Shown in pieces: positions 1 through 6,773 of a stretch of DNA of 11,952 bases. This DNA is from an uncultured Eubacteriales bacterium. Its GTDB lineage: Bacteria > Bacillota > Clostridia > Oscillospirales > Acutalibacteraceae. A program made the position numbers and the translations under genes. The notes below the pieces were generated by a model. That model was not told the DNA's origin and ran no database searches. It saw only the letters and a program-made list of their open reading frames with translations. Location of the stretch: positions 1 through 11,952 of the forward strand of contig CAKRVQ010000015.1 of the NCBI GenBank assembly GCA_934408795.1, given 5' to 3'. The number at the start of each line of letters is the position of its first letter. Position 1 is the first letter of the stretch.

Positions 1-1166
1 CATATTCCGTCTTGCTCCGATTCAAACAACACCTTTGCCATAAAGCCCACCTGCGATTCACAAAAGGACTTTGTAAGCTTTGCGGCAGTCTTTGCCATTA
101 TCGAGGAACGGCGCGCTTTTTCGGCGTTTGTCACCTGATCGGGGTAAGAATAAGCTGCCGTGCCCTGACGCCTTGAATAGGCAAATATATGCATACGGGC
201 AAACCCGACCTTTTCGGCAAAAGCCGCCGATTCGTTGAAGTCATCTTCGCTTTCTCCCGCAAACCCGACCATAATATCGGTCGTTATCGAAGAATTGACA
301 AACATTGCCCTGATCCTTTCGACAAGATCAAGGTAAAACGAAGTGTCATATTTGCGATTCATCCTCTTAAGTGTTTTATCGCATCCCGACTGTAAAGACA
401 GATGAAACTGTGGGCAGAATTTTTCGCACTTTGACAGTAAAAGGAGGGTCTCGTCGTCTATCTGATCCGGCTCCATTGAACCGAATCTGATCCTTTCAAT
501 GCCATTTGCCGAGGATACGGCATTCACGGCATCAAAAAGTGTGGCGCCGATATCCGTGCCGTATGCGGTAAGGTTTATACCGACAAGGACGATCTCTTTA
601 TAACCCGCACGGCCGAGTGCTTCGGCTTCGGTTTTTATATCGTCGACGCTTCTTGAGCGGACGCGTCCTCTCGCGCGCGGTATCACGCAATAGGTACAGA
701 ATCTGTCGCATCCGTCCTCAATTTTGATGTAAGCCCTCGTGCGTTCGTTGAATCCTGTTACGGGCGGGGTGGAGAAGGCATCGCCCTTTTCGTGCTGCTC
801 TATCTTAAGAAGCTTACCTCCGCCGCCTGCGAGATATTCCTCGTATGTGTCAAATATCCTGCCGTAATCCTTGTTTCCGATTATAATGTCCGCACCTTCC
901 GTTTCGGCTGCTTTCTGAGGAAACGCTTCTGCCATGCAGCCTGCAAGGATAATGACGGCATCGGGATTTGCTCCTCTTAAATGCCTTACCGACTGACGGG
1001 TCTTTCGGTCGCTTTCGGCGGTGACGGTGCAGGAATTGACGATGATAACATCTGCTTCCTCGGGTGATGCGGCGACTTCTGCCCCGCGCGAGGCGAACAA
1101 CTCGGCAATTCCCTGTGATTCATATTGGTTTACCTTGCATCCCAAGGTGTGGATATAGACCTTCAT
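1..1166 (-). CDS. mtaB: tRNA t6A37 methylthiotransferase MtaB, 3' end cut by window edge
   Basis: This radical-SAM enzyme is expected to add a methylthio group to N6-threonylcarbamoyladenosine at position 37 of ANN-decoding tRNAs (ms2t6A). The first 388 residues are visible. The N-terminal UPF0004 domain has the three cluster cysteines at C10 (in TLGCKVNQYES), C46 (NSCTV) and C77 (AGCMAE). The radical-SAM CxxxCxxC is C153, C157 and C160 (GCDRFCTYCVIPRARG). The TLGCKVNQYES signature favours MtaB over MiaB (GCQMN) and RimO (GCxKN). The frame is open to the left edge, so roughly the last 40 residues, including most of the TRAM region, lie outside. The start is the ATG at 1164-1166, with GGAG eight bases upstream. 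A separate promoter on this strand was not clear. The gene is divergent from the HPr-like gene at 1517. Confidence 0.93.
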   Translation of the reverse strand, partial: MKVYIHTLGCKVNQYESQGIAELFASRGAEVAASPEEADVIIVNSCTVTAESDRKTRQSVRHLRGANPDAVIILAGCMAEAFPQKAAETEGADIIIGNKDYGRIFDTYEEYLAGGGGKLLKIEQHEKGDAFSTPPVTGFNERTRAYIKIEDGCDRFCTYCVIPRARGRVRSRSVDDIKTEAEALGRAGYKEIVLVGINLTAYGTDIGATLFDAVNAVSSANGIERIRFGSMEPDQIDDETLLLLSKCEKFCPQFHLSLQSGCDKTLKRMNRKYDTSFYLDLVERIRAMFVNSSITTDIMVGFAGESEDDFNESAAFAEKVGFARMHIFAYSRRQGTAAYSYPDQVTNAEKARRSSIMAKTAAKLTKSFCESQVGFMAKVLFESEQDGI

Positions 1167-1347
1167 ATGTGTAACTCCGTTGCGGTATTTTTGTTTGTTA
1201 TAAGATTCGCCTTTTTGCTGCGGCTCCTGATGCGTTTTTGACGCTCCTCCTGCCGCTGCTTTGCTTGATAATGCTCTATGCGTGATTTTTCGGTGCGGAC
1301 ATCGACTTTTTGTCCGAACGGTCGGCAGAGCAAAAAACTGCCGAGAC

Positions 1348-1378
1348 TTGACAAAGTCGGCGAATGTGATATTATAAA
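1348..1378 (+). promoter_or_regulatory. Sigma-A type promoter of the HPr-like gene
   Basis: A perfect TTGACA lies at 1348-1353. A -10 candidate TATTAT follows at 1370-1375 after 16 bases; TATAAA at 1373-1378 (19 bases) is an alternative. The next gene on this strand starts at 1517, so the predicted leader is about 130 bases. A 7-bp inverted repeat (TCGGCAG at 1322-1328, CTGCCGA at 1338-1344) sits immediately upstream of the -35 and could be an operator. The same AT-rich block read on the minus strand contains TATAAT, but without a convincing -35 for mtaB. Confidence 0.65.
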
Positions 1379-1381
1379 TGT

Positions 1382-1516
1382 AGCATTGTGAATGAGATCG
1401 TTTTATTTAACGATACGAACGGTAACCGTTTAGCTGGCGAGAATCAAACTCCTGTCAGCTTAAGGTCAATGTTTGAAAAAGAAAACATAAACATAATGAT
1501 AAGGAGATGATCGTTT
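1382..1516 (+). promoter_or_regulatory. Structured leader of the HPr-like gene with three inverted repeats
   Basis: Three inverted repeats follow each other. ATCGTT at 1397-1402 pairs with AACGAT at 1409-1414. AACGGT-A-ACCGTT at 1418-1430 is a perfect 13-base palindrome. AGCTG at 1432-1436 pairs with CAGCT at 1456-1460, with an inner GAG/CTC. Two readings are possible: operators just downstream of the promoter, or an mRNA leader with consecutive stem-loops. I do not recognise a known riboswitch. The Shine-Dalgarno at 1501-1511, AAGGAGATGAT, is nearly complementary to the full 16S anti-SD tail, which predicts strong initiation. Confidence 0.45.
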
Positions 1517-1753
1517 ATGGCGGAAAGAGTGCTTCTGTTAAACGATATAGATTCCGTTCGCAGTTTTGTGAGTGAGGCAATGATGCAGCCGTTTGACATT
1601 GAATTGAAATCCGGCAGATATACGGTGGACGCCAAGTCAATAATGGGTGTGTTCAGTCTTGACCTGACAAAACCTGTGGTCGTCGCTGCCGATTGCGATG
1701 AGAGTTCACCGTTTATGGCAGTCTGCGACAGGTATTCCGATAATAAGAAGTAG
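1517..1753 (+). CDS. HPr-family-like protein lacking the active-site histidine
   Basis: The protein has 78 residues. Its middle, VDAKSIMGVFSLDL (residues 37-50), matches the helix-2/regulatory-serine region of HPr (xxxKSIMGVxSL), with Ser41 at the place of HPr Ser46. The N-terminal half has no GLHARPA motif and no histidine at all, so it cannot accept phosphate from enzyme I as HPr does. It resembles short clostridial proteins annotated as HPr family. In the family, His15 carries PTS phosphate and Ser46 is the HPr-kinase target. Whether this serine is used is unknown. A regulatory or scaffold role is inference. It is monocistronic, with its own promoter, structured leader and terminator. A true HPr gene lies about 6.3 kb away at 7838. 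Confidence 0.7.
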   Translation: MAERVLLLNDIDSVRSFVSEAMMQPFDIELKSGRYTVDAKSIMGVFSLDLTKPVVVAADCDESSPFMAVCDRYSDNKK

Positions 1754-1772
1754 GATCGTTTTTGCTTTCAAA

Positions 1773-1805
1773 CCCTCGTCGGCATTGTGCCGCGGGGGCT
1801 TTTTT
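1773..1805 (+). terminator. Rho-independent terminator after the HPr-like gene
   Basis: CCCTCG plus CGGCA (1773-1784, one bulged T) pairs with TGCCG plus CGGGGG (1788-1798) around a three-base loop. Six T follow at 1800-1805. It lies 20 bases after the stop codon. On the minus strand it could slow transcripts arriving from the solute-binding protein gene, but only TTT follows there. Confidence 0.88.
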
Positions 1806-1871
1806 CGTCAATCGGTAAAAACGAAACGGAAAGCAGAATGTTATGCTGAACAGAAAGATCGGCGCCGCAGC

Positions 1872-3431
1872 CTATTTTTCGTTCACAAGTGAAAAATCTA
1901 TATATCCGTATTCATTGACCGATATTCCGGAATATTTCGAATCGTATACTATCTTTGCCGGAATGCTGAAGACCGGTACTGCGTATCCGTTCTGCATGAG
2001 CAGCAGCGAAAAAGAGTTGACCGCCCTGACGGCATCCTCAAGTGATGATGCTTTTTCAACGGATTCCGCCGCGGATTTCAACTTTTCGGGTCTGCCCAGC
2101 ATTTCGTACAAATCTCCTATGATCTGTTTTGCGGACAGATCTGACGATGAAATCTTTACAAACGCGACAGAGTAATTCCCGGACCGCACGGCGGCAGCGG
2201 CGCCATCTGCGCTTTCCGCTTTGATATTTATGTAAGCGCCGAGCTCCTTTTGCCAGGCGGCGGCAGTCGGCTTCAGACATTCGACGATAAACGGATCGTC
2301 TTCGGTAAGAAGATAAGAACCGTTCAGCGCCTCCAAAAGGGAATTGCCGGCGTTTTTGAGGAACAACTGTCTTGCCGAATCCGCAGGGACGGATGTTTCG
2401 AATTCCGATAGTCCCCCGACCTCGCCGAGCGGGTAGTTGCAGAGCGTGAGGTCTTCGGGCAGCAGGGTGGTCATCGGAACCGTGCCATCTACGCTTTCAA
2501 ATGAAGTCAGCGAGGCAAATGCTGTCCTGATCTCGGGCTTTTTGAATATGACCGATGAGGGATTGAACAAGAGGTAATATGCCGAATCGCAGTACTCAAA
2601 GGTATTCATGCCCGCTGCTTTTGCGGCTGCCGCCGCGGCTCCGTCCGCCTCGGCAATATCCCAACTGCCCTTTGCGATCAGATCGTTGAGATTCTTATCA
2701 GCCGCTATTGCCTTAAATGAAAAATCCACAGATGTGCATTTGGCTTTTGCGGAACCGTTGTAATTTGCGTTTTTTGATATCCTGACCTTTTCGTTTTCGG
2801 CGGTATAGGATATTTTATAGACCCCGTTGCTTATTATCATTTTTGCTCCGATTCCGTATTTGCCGCCGCAATCGTTGAAGTAGGAGCGGGGGCAGGGAGA
2901 GGCTACCGGGTGGCACAACGCATATAAAAACCCGTCATCGGGCGAAGAAAGCGTTATCTCAACGGTGCTTTCGCTTTGCGCCTGCACACCGAGCGGGGAA
3001 TCCTTACCGGAAAGCCGATCGGCTGCACCCCGAATGTTTTTCAACAGATAACCGTATGCGGCTTTTGTTGAGGCGAGTGTGGCGCGCTCCAGTCCGAAGA
3101 CGAAATCGTCTGCGGTAAGACTGTCGCCGTTCGACCATGTAAGGTCCTTTCTCAACTTAAAGGTGTAGGTAAGACCGTCTGTGCTGACTGTCCAACTTTC
3201 TGCGGCTCCGGCACTCGGTTTTCCGTCGGCGCCGAGCCTTAACAGACCCTCAAAGGCATTGCCCGCGATCGTCAGCTGAACGCGGTTCGATGCCACCTGC
3301 GGGTCAAGGGACACCGGGTATTCTCCCATTCTGCAGGACATTGAAAATTGTTTGCCGCAGCTTGACAATAACGGTACTGCGGTCAGAATACATATAAGCA
3401 GCAAAGCTGCCGATTTAATCGATCTTGTCAT
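1872..3431 (-). CDS. Oligopeptide-type ABC transporter substrate-binding lipoprotein (SBP_bac_5 family)
   Basis: This is a predicted extracytoplasmic lipoprotein that binds peptides (or a nickel/sugar ligand, as some family members do) and delivers them to an ABC importer. Residues 1-25 form a signal peptide: basic start, hydrophobic core, then lipobox LSSC with C25 as the lipidated cysteine. The family signature follows, with SLDPQ early, then AAESW, STDGLTYTFKLR, WSNGD and LTADDFVFGLERA around residues 75-120. The length of 519 residues is usual for OppA-like proteins. Two in-frame ATGs exist at 3437 and 3431. I chose 3431 because GGAG is then eight bases upstream, against two bases for 3437. 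No permease or ATPase gene is in the window, so it is an orphan here. It converges with the HPr-like gene. Confidence 0.88.
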   Translation of the reverse strand: MTRSIKSAALLLICILTAVPLLSSCGKQFSMSCRMGEYPVSLDPQVASNRVQLTIAGNAFEGLLRLGADGKPSAGAAESWTVSTDGLTYTFKLRKDLTWSNGDSLTADDFVFGLERATLASTKAAYGYLLKNIRGAADRLSGKDSPLGVQAQSESTVEITLSSPDDGFLYALCHPVASPCPRSYFNDCGGKYGIGAKMIISNGVYKISYTAENEKVRISKNANYNGSAKAKCTSVDFSFKAIAADKNLNDLIAKGSWDIAEADGAAAAAAKAAGMNTFEYCDSAYYLLFNPSSVIFKKPEIRTAFASLTSFESVDGTVPMTTLLPEDLTLCNYPLGEVGGLSEFETSVPADSARQLFLKNAGNSLLEALNGSYLLTEDDPFIVECLKPTAAAWQKELGAYINIKAESADGAAAAVRSGNYSVAFVKISSSDLSAKQIIGDLYEMLGRPEKLKSAAESVEKASSLEDAVRAVNSFSLLLMQNGYAVPVFSIPAKIVYDSKYSGISVNEYGYIDFSLVNEK

Positions 3432-3482
3432 TATCATTACTCCGTGTTGCGGATTCTTAGTTTGCTTTTTTTGTTACTCACT

Positions 3483-3564
3483 CGCTTGCATATATGAACG
3501 CCGGCACATTCTAAGATGAATGCAAACCGACGAACGCTTGCATGCACATTCTCGCGAGCGAATG
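3483..3564. repeat. Two-copy composite repeat in the leader of the solute-binding protein gene
   Basis: Unit 1 is CGCTTGCAT (3483-3491), a 12-base insert, GCACATTC (3504-3511), six bases, then GAATG (3518-3522). Unit 2 is CGCTTGCAT (3535-3543) directly joined to GCACATTC (3544-3551), eight bases, then GAATG (3560-3564). Each unit carries a CATTC/GAATG inverted repeat, and unit 2 also holds the palindrome CTCGCGAG (3551-3558). In transcript orientation CGCTTGCAT reads ATGCAAGCG, which matches the left half of the CcpA cre consensus (WTGNAANCG), but the right halves do not match well. The repeats lie between the minus-strand promoter and the gene. Function is not established. Confidence 0.55.
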
Positions 3565-3638
3565 AACGGCACACTTGCGATACTTATCGAAGGATAACGG
3601 TATTTGTCGATATTTGTCACCGCGAGAGTACAAATACT

Positions 3639-3667
3639 ATTATATTTTATAATACATCTGTTTTCAA
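3639..3667 (-). promoter_or_regulatory. Promoter upstream of the solute-binding protein gene
   Basis: On the minus strand TTGAAA (3667-3662) and TATAAT (3644-3639) are separated by exactly 17 bases. The predicted transcript start near 3632 leaves a leader of about 200 bases before the start codon at 3431, which contains the two-copy repeat. The rest of the 3438-3882 gap holds this leader and, at its right end, the divergent ylxM promoter. I see no gene in it. Confidence 0.65.
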
Positions 3668-3810
3668 TACCGTAAATGCAAATTTGTTAAGCGGTTTGCC
3701 GAACATCTTTCTGTACTCCCGAACCAAAAAAATTGCAGACGGCAGTCGCGACGGGCCGGCACACGAGAACGACGAAGGGGGCACACGCTGCATATTGAGC
3801 AAAAAATAGC

Positions 3811-3839
3811 TTGACAATGCGGCAATGTGCGGTTATAAT
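3811..3839 (+). promoter_or_regulatory. Consensus promoter of the ylxM-ffh operon
   Basis: TTGACA (3811-3816), a 17-base spacer and TATAAT (3834-3839) match the sigma-A consensus at every position. The transcript would begin near 3846, giving a leader of under 40 bases before ylxM. This fits strong constitutive expression of signal recognition particle and ribosome-related genes. Confidence 0.9.
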
Positions 3840-3882
3840 AACACAGGTGTAAAGAAAATTGCTTTACAGGCAGGTGCAAAAA

Positions 3883-4185
3883 ATGCAAAAGGATCTCGGT
3901 TTTTCACTTTTGCTCGCATATTACGGCAAGCTTCTGCCCGAAAAGCAGGCGGAAATGCTCTCGGAATACTACGATCTCGATCTGTCACTTTCCGAAATTG
4001 CGGAAAATCAAGGTATGACGCGTCAGGGCGTAAGAGATGCTATAAAGCGCGCGGAGCAGTGCCTTTCCGAATATGAAGAAAAACTCGGTATGATAGATAA
4101 AGCCGCAAAACTTCGTTCGCTTTATTCCGACGCTTTGTCCTCCGGTGATTGTACGGCGCTCGGCGCTTATATAGATGAACTCTGA
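3883..4185 (+). CDS. ylxM: YlxM-type helix-turn-helix protein of the SRP operon
   Basis: This is a 100-residue cytoplasmic protein of the UPF0122 (YlxM) family, which is nearly always encoded just before ffh. It looks like the region-4 part of a sigma factor. Residues about 34-58 form a helix-turn-helix (LSLSEIAENQGMTRQGVRDA), preceded by an amphipathic helix with YY-DLDLS. Some streptococcal YlxM proteins influence SRP GTPase activity, so a direct role with Ffh is possible. The ATG at 3883 is chosen because CAGGTG lies six bases upstream; an upstream TTG at 3859 in the same frame has no ribosome binding site. The stop is 20 bases before the ffh start, so the two genes are co-transcribed from 3811. 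Confidence 0.9.
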   Translation: MQKDLGFSLLLAYYGKLLPEKQAEMLSEYYDLDLSLSEIAENQGMTRQGVRDAIKRAEQCLSEYEEKLGMIDKAAKLRSLYSDALSSGDCTALGAYIDEL

Positions 4186-4205
4186 TATGAAAGGCGGTGT
4201 GCGCA

Positions 4206-5549
4206 ATGGCGTTTGAAGGTCTTCAGGATAAGCTTTCATCGGTATTCAAAAAACTTCGTTCCAAAGGTAAAATGAGCGAGTCGGACGTAAAGGATGCAAT
4301 GCGTGAGGTTCGCCTTGCACTTCTCGAAGCCGATGTTAACTATAAGGTAGCAAAGGATTTTTCAAATTCCTGTACCGAAAAGTGTATCGGTGAGCGCGTT
4401 ATGGAAAGCCTTACCCCCGCGCAGACCGTGGTGAAGGTGGTAAGGGATGAGCTTTGTGCCCTCATGGGCGGCGAAGCGGCGCGAATAAATACCGCATCGC
4501 GTATCCCGACCGTCATTATGATGTGCGGTCTCCAGGGCTCTGGTAAAACGACCCACTCCGCAAAACTTGCAAAGAGACTCAAAGCCGCGGGAAACCGCCC
4601 GATGCTGGTGGCTCTCGATATCTACCGACCTGCCGCAATAGATCAGCTTAAGGTGCTCGGCGACAAGATCGGCGTCCCCGTTTTTGAAAGAGGGGCTCAG
4701 AAACCCGAAAAGACCGCGGCGGAAGCCGTGAGGTTTGCACGCGATCACGGGTATGATTATATGATCCTCGATTCCGCAGGCAGACTGCACATAGACGAAG
4801 AGCTTATGGAAGAGCTCACACGGGTGACTAAAGCGGTCGAGGTAAACGAAATACTGCTTGTTATCGATTCAATGACGGGTCAGGATGCCGTTAATATAGC
4901 AAAGGCGTTTAACGATCGCCTTGAGATCACGGGCGTGATACTTACAAAGCTCGACGGCGATACGAGAGGCGGTGCCACACTGTCGGTCAGAGCGGTCACC
5001 GGCAAGCCGATCAAATTCGTCGGTACGGGTGAAAAGCTTGATGATCTTGATGTTTTTCATCCCGACAGAATGGCTTCCAGAATCCTCGGAATGGGCGATG
5101 TCCTTTCACTTATAGAAAAAGCGGAGAGTGAACTTGATAAAAAGGCGGCTGAAGAGACCGCAAAGCGCCTTGAGCAGAACAAATTCGATATGAATGACCT
5201 GCTTGATCAATTCAAGAGCATCAAGAAGATGGGTTCACTCAAATCCCTGCTTTCGATGATGCCGGGAATGGATAAGCAGCTCCGCGACGCGGATATTGAC
5301 GACAGGCAGCTTGACCGCACTGCAGCTATAATTACTTCTATGACGGCAAAGGAGCGCGCAAAGCCCGAAATTATTGACGGCTCGCGCAGAAAGCGGATCG
5401 CCGCGGGAAGCGGGCAGACGGTGGAACAGGTCAACAGATTGCTTAAACAGTACGAGCAGATGAAAAAGATGTTCAAGCAAATGAACTCAAAATCAGGTAA
5501 GAAGCGATTCGGCGGAATGGGCAGGCCCGGCGGCTTCCCGATGCAGTAG
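4206..5549 (+). CDS. ffh: Signal recognition particle GTPase Ffh (SRP54)
   Basis: Ffh binds signal peptides of nascent chains and, with SRP RNA and FtsY, targets them to the Sec translocon. The 447 residues show the N domain (about 1-85), the G domain with P-loop GLQGSGKTT (108-116), DIYRPAAIDQL (138-148), DSAGR (189-193) and TKLDGD (247-252), then the M domain from GMGDVLSLIEKAE (about 296 on), which is Met-rich with SMMPGMDKQ and the GSG RNA-binding region. The tail ends in a Gly/Met-rich stretch. The third GTPase motif is DSAGR rather than the usual DTAGR, a conservative change. The ATG at 4206 follows AAGGCGG by eight bases; a GTG three codons earlier overlaps that site and is rejected. 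A 134-base gap to rpsP holds only weak promoter-like matches. Confidence 0.97.
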   Translation: MAFEGLQDKLSSVFKKLRSKGKMSESDVKDAMREVRLALLEADVNYKVAKDFSNSCTEKCIGERVMESLTPAQTVVKVVRDELCALMGGEAARINTASRIPTVIMMCGLQGSGKTTHSAKLAKRLKAAGNRPMLVALDIYRPAAIDQLKVLGDKIGVPVFERGAQKPEKTAAEAVRFARDHGYDYMILDSAGRLHIDEELMEELTRVTKAVEVNEILLVIDSMTGQDAVNIAKAFNDRLEITGVILTKLDGDTRGGATLSVRAVTGKPIKFVGTGEKLDDLDVFHPDRMASRILGMGDVLSLIEKAESELDKKAAEETAKRLEQNKFDMNDLLDQFKSIKKMGSLKSLLSMMPGMDKQLRDADIDDRQLDRTAAIITSMTAKERAKPEIIDGSRRKRIAAGSGQTVEQVNRLLKQYEQMKKMFKQMNSKSGKKRFGGMGRPGGFPMQ

Positions 5550-5683
5550 AGCTTATACCGTCCCTTCTTATGTTTTCAAAGGATATTGTATCACACTTGT
5601 CCGTTTGAATAATTGCTGCACGGTGCGGATCCGTCCGTTCCCGATGCGGCATATGAGTTGTATTGAAAAGAGGTGTAGTAAAA

Positions 5684-5926
5684 ATGGCAGTTAAGATCAG
5701 ACTTCGCAGAATAGGTGCCAAGAAGGCTCCTTTTTACCGCGTTGTGGTCGCCGACTCAAGATCTCCGCGTGACGGAAGACTTATCGAAGAGATCGGAACC
5801 TACAACCCCATGACAAACCCCGCTACCGTCAATATCGACGCAGAGGCGGCGAAGAAGTGGATCGCGAACGGCGCTCAGCCGACCGATACCGTTAAGGCTC
5901 TTCTCAAAAAGAACGGCGTTCTTTAA
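5684..5926 (+). CDS. rpsP: 30S ribosomal protein S16
   Basis: S16 is a small-subunit assembly protein that binds the 5' domain of 16S rRNA. The 80 residues match the family closely: [19 protein letters not shown] at the start, [13 protein letters not shown] (residues 20-32), [10 protein letters not shown], then a helix ending [10 protein letters not shown]. The length is normal. The start at 5684 gives the canonical N-terminus with AGAGGTG eight bases upstream; an in-frame upstream ATG at 5663 would add seven atypical residues. The stop is 21 bases before khpA. Confidence 0.97.
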   Translation: MAVKIRLRRIGAKKAPFYRVVVADSRSPRDGRLIEEIGTYNPMTNPATVNIDAEAAKKWIANGAQPTDTVKALLKKNGVL

Positions 5927-5947
5927 TCAGAAACGGAGGCAAACAGC

Positions 5948-6181
5948 ATGAAGGATCTTTTGATTTCGATCGCTTCCGGCCTGGTTGATGAGCCCGACAA
6001 GATTACCGTTATCGAAGACGCACCCGATGAAGAAGGAGTAATCGTATTTCATCTGAAGGTTGCCGAAGGCGATGTCGGACGGGTGATCGGAAAGCAGGGA
6101 AGAATAGCAAAGGCTATTCGTACCGTTATGCGTGCCGCCGCCAATCGACAGAACGCGAAGGTAGCAGTAGAGATCGACTGA
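5948..6181 (+). CDS. khpA: KH-domain RNA-binding protein KhpA (YlqC)
   Basis: This is a single type II KH domain protein of 77 residues. The RNA-contacting loop is GKQG (48-51) in GRVIGKQGRIAKAIRTV, with an acidic N-terminal half typical of the family. In Bacillota, KhpA works with KhpB (Jag/EloR), binds many RNAs and affects cell elongation and division. The khpB partner is not in the window. CGGAGG lies eight bases upstream of the ATG. It is in the usual place between rpsP and rimM. Confidence 0.95.
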   Translation: MKDLLISIASGLVDEPDKITVIEDAPDEEGVIVFHLKVAEGDVGRVIGKQGRIAKAIRTVMRAAANRQNAKVAVEID

Positions 6182-6185
6182 ACCG

Positions 6186-6238
6186 TACCCCTCTGTGCCG
6201 CAAAGTATTGCTTTTGCGGTGCTGAGGGGTATGCTTTT
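6186..6238 (+). terminator. Long hairpin between khpA and rimM, terminator- or attenuator-like
   Basis: TACCCCTC (6186-6193) pairs perfectly with GAGGGGTA (6224-6231). After a T/T mismatch, 11 further pairs (some G-U) join 6195-6205 with 6212-6222, leaving a six-base loop. Only four T (6235-6238) follow after a three-base gap, so full termination is doubtful. The rimM ribosome binding site starts two bases later. It could lower readthrough, mark an mRNA processing point, or keep the rimM site open. Confidence 0.6.
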
Positions 6239-6251
6239 CGGAGGAATTATA

Positions 6252-6773
6252 ATGATAAAACCGTACCTTGAAGCCGGCAAAGCGGTCGGCACACACGGTC
6301 TTCGCGGAGAAGTACGGGTCGAATCGTGGTTCGATACGCCCGAAGACCTCTGTAAGATCAAGGAATTATATCCCGAGCCTGACGGCGGCACACCGTTTAA
6401 GGTTGAAAAATCAAGAGTGCACGGTAAGATAGTGTTGATAAAGCTTTGCGGATACGATACGATCGAAGCTGCCGAAACACTGCGCGGCAAGATCCTCTAT
6501 GTTGCAAGAAATGACGCTCTTTCACTCCTTGAAGACGGTAAAAGCTTTATACAGGATATAATCGGCTGCTCGGTGTTTGACGCCGATACAAACGAGCTTC
6601 TCGGCGTGGTTGACGATATTATCACAGGCATAGCAAACGATGTCTGGTGTGTTAAAAAGGACGGCAGGGAATACCTGGTCCCCGCCATTGACGAAGTGAT
6701 CATAGGAAAAAATCCTGAGCTTGAAAAGGTTACCATCAGACCCTTGAAAGGAATTTTCGACGATGAGAATTGA
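6252..6773 (+). CDS. rimM: Ribosome maturation factor RimM
   Basis: RimM helps mature the 3' domain of the 30S subunit and binds ribosomal protein S19. The 173 residues have the N-terminal RimM barrel with GKAVGTHGLRGEVRV (9-23) and a C-terminal PRC-barrel with GIANDVWCVKKDGREYLVPA (126-145) and DEVI. The length is normal. The start at 6252 follows GGAGGA by six bases and gives the family N-terminus; the same frame is open from an ATG at 6195, but that lies inside the hairpin and adds unrelated residues. The 3' end overlaps trmD by 11 bases, which suggests translational coupling. Confidence 0.96.
   Translation: MIKPYLEAGKAVGTHGLRGEVRVESWFDTPEDLCKIKELYPEPDGGTPFKVEKSRVHGKIVLIKLCGYDTIEAAETLRGKILYVARNDALSLLEDGKSFIQDIIGCSVFDADTNELLGVVDDIITGIANDVWCVKKDGREYLVPAIDEVIIGKNPELEKVTIRPLKGIFDDEN

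Noticed and set aside
1436..1454. Minus-strand resemblance to the conserved 5' start of 16S rRNA (AGTTTGATTCT)
   Set aside because: The match covers about a dozen bases, no further rRNA sequence follows, and the segment is explained by the leader inverted repeats.
3432..3632. T-box or other amino-acid riboswitch in the leader of the solute-binding protein gene
   Set aside because: No TGGNACCGCG T-box sequence or other riboswitch signature was seen; the repeats there do not form a classic terminator-antiterminator pair.
3516..3809. A 97-codon open frame on the plus strand upstream of ylxM
   Set aside because: No ribosome binding site, residue composition unlike a protein, no recognisable motif, and it overlaps the minus-strand promoter and repeats of the solute-binding protein gene.
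5550..5683. Separate promoter for rpsP in the gap after ffh
   Set aside because: The best -10-like match (AATAAT) has only a three-of-six -35, so readthrough from ylxM-ffh is the simpler explanation.
6195..6251. A longer rimM start at 6195
   Set aside because: The extra 19 residues are encoded by the hairpin and are not part of the RimM family; the ATG at 6252 has a strong ribosome binding site.
5927..6490. A 187-codon frame on the minus strand
   Set aside because: It is antisense to khpA and rimM, both of which match known families throughout, and it has no ribosome binding site.
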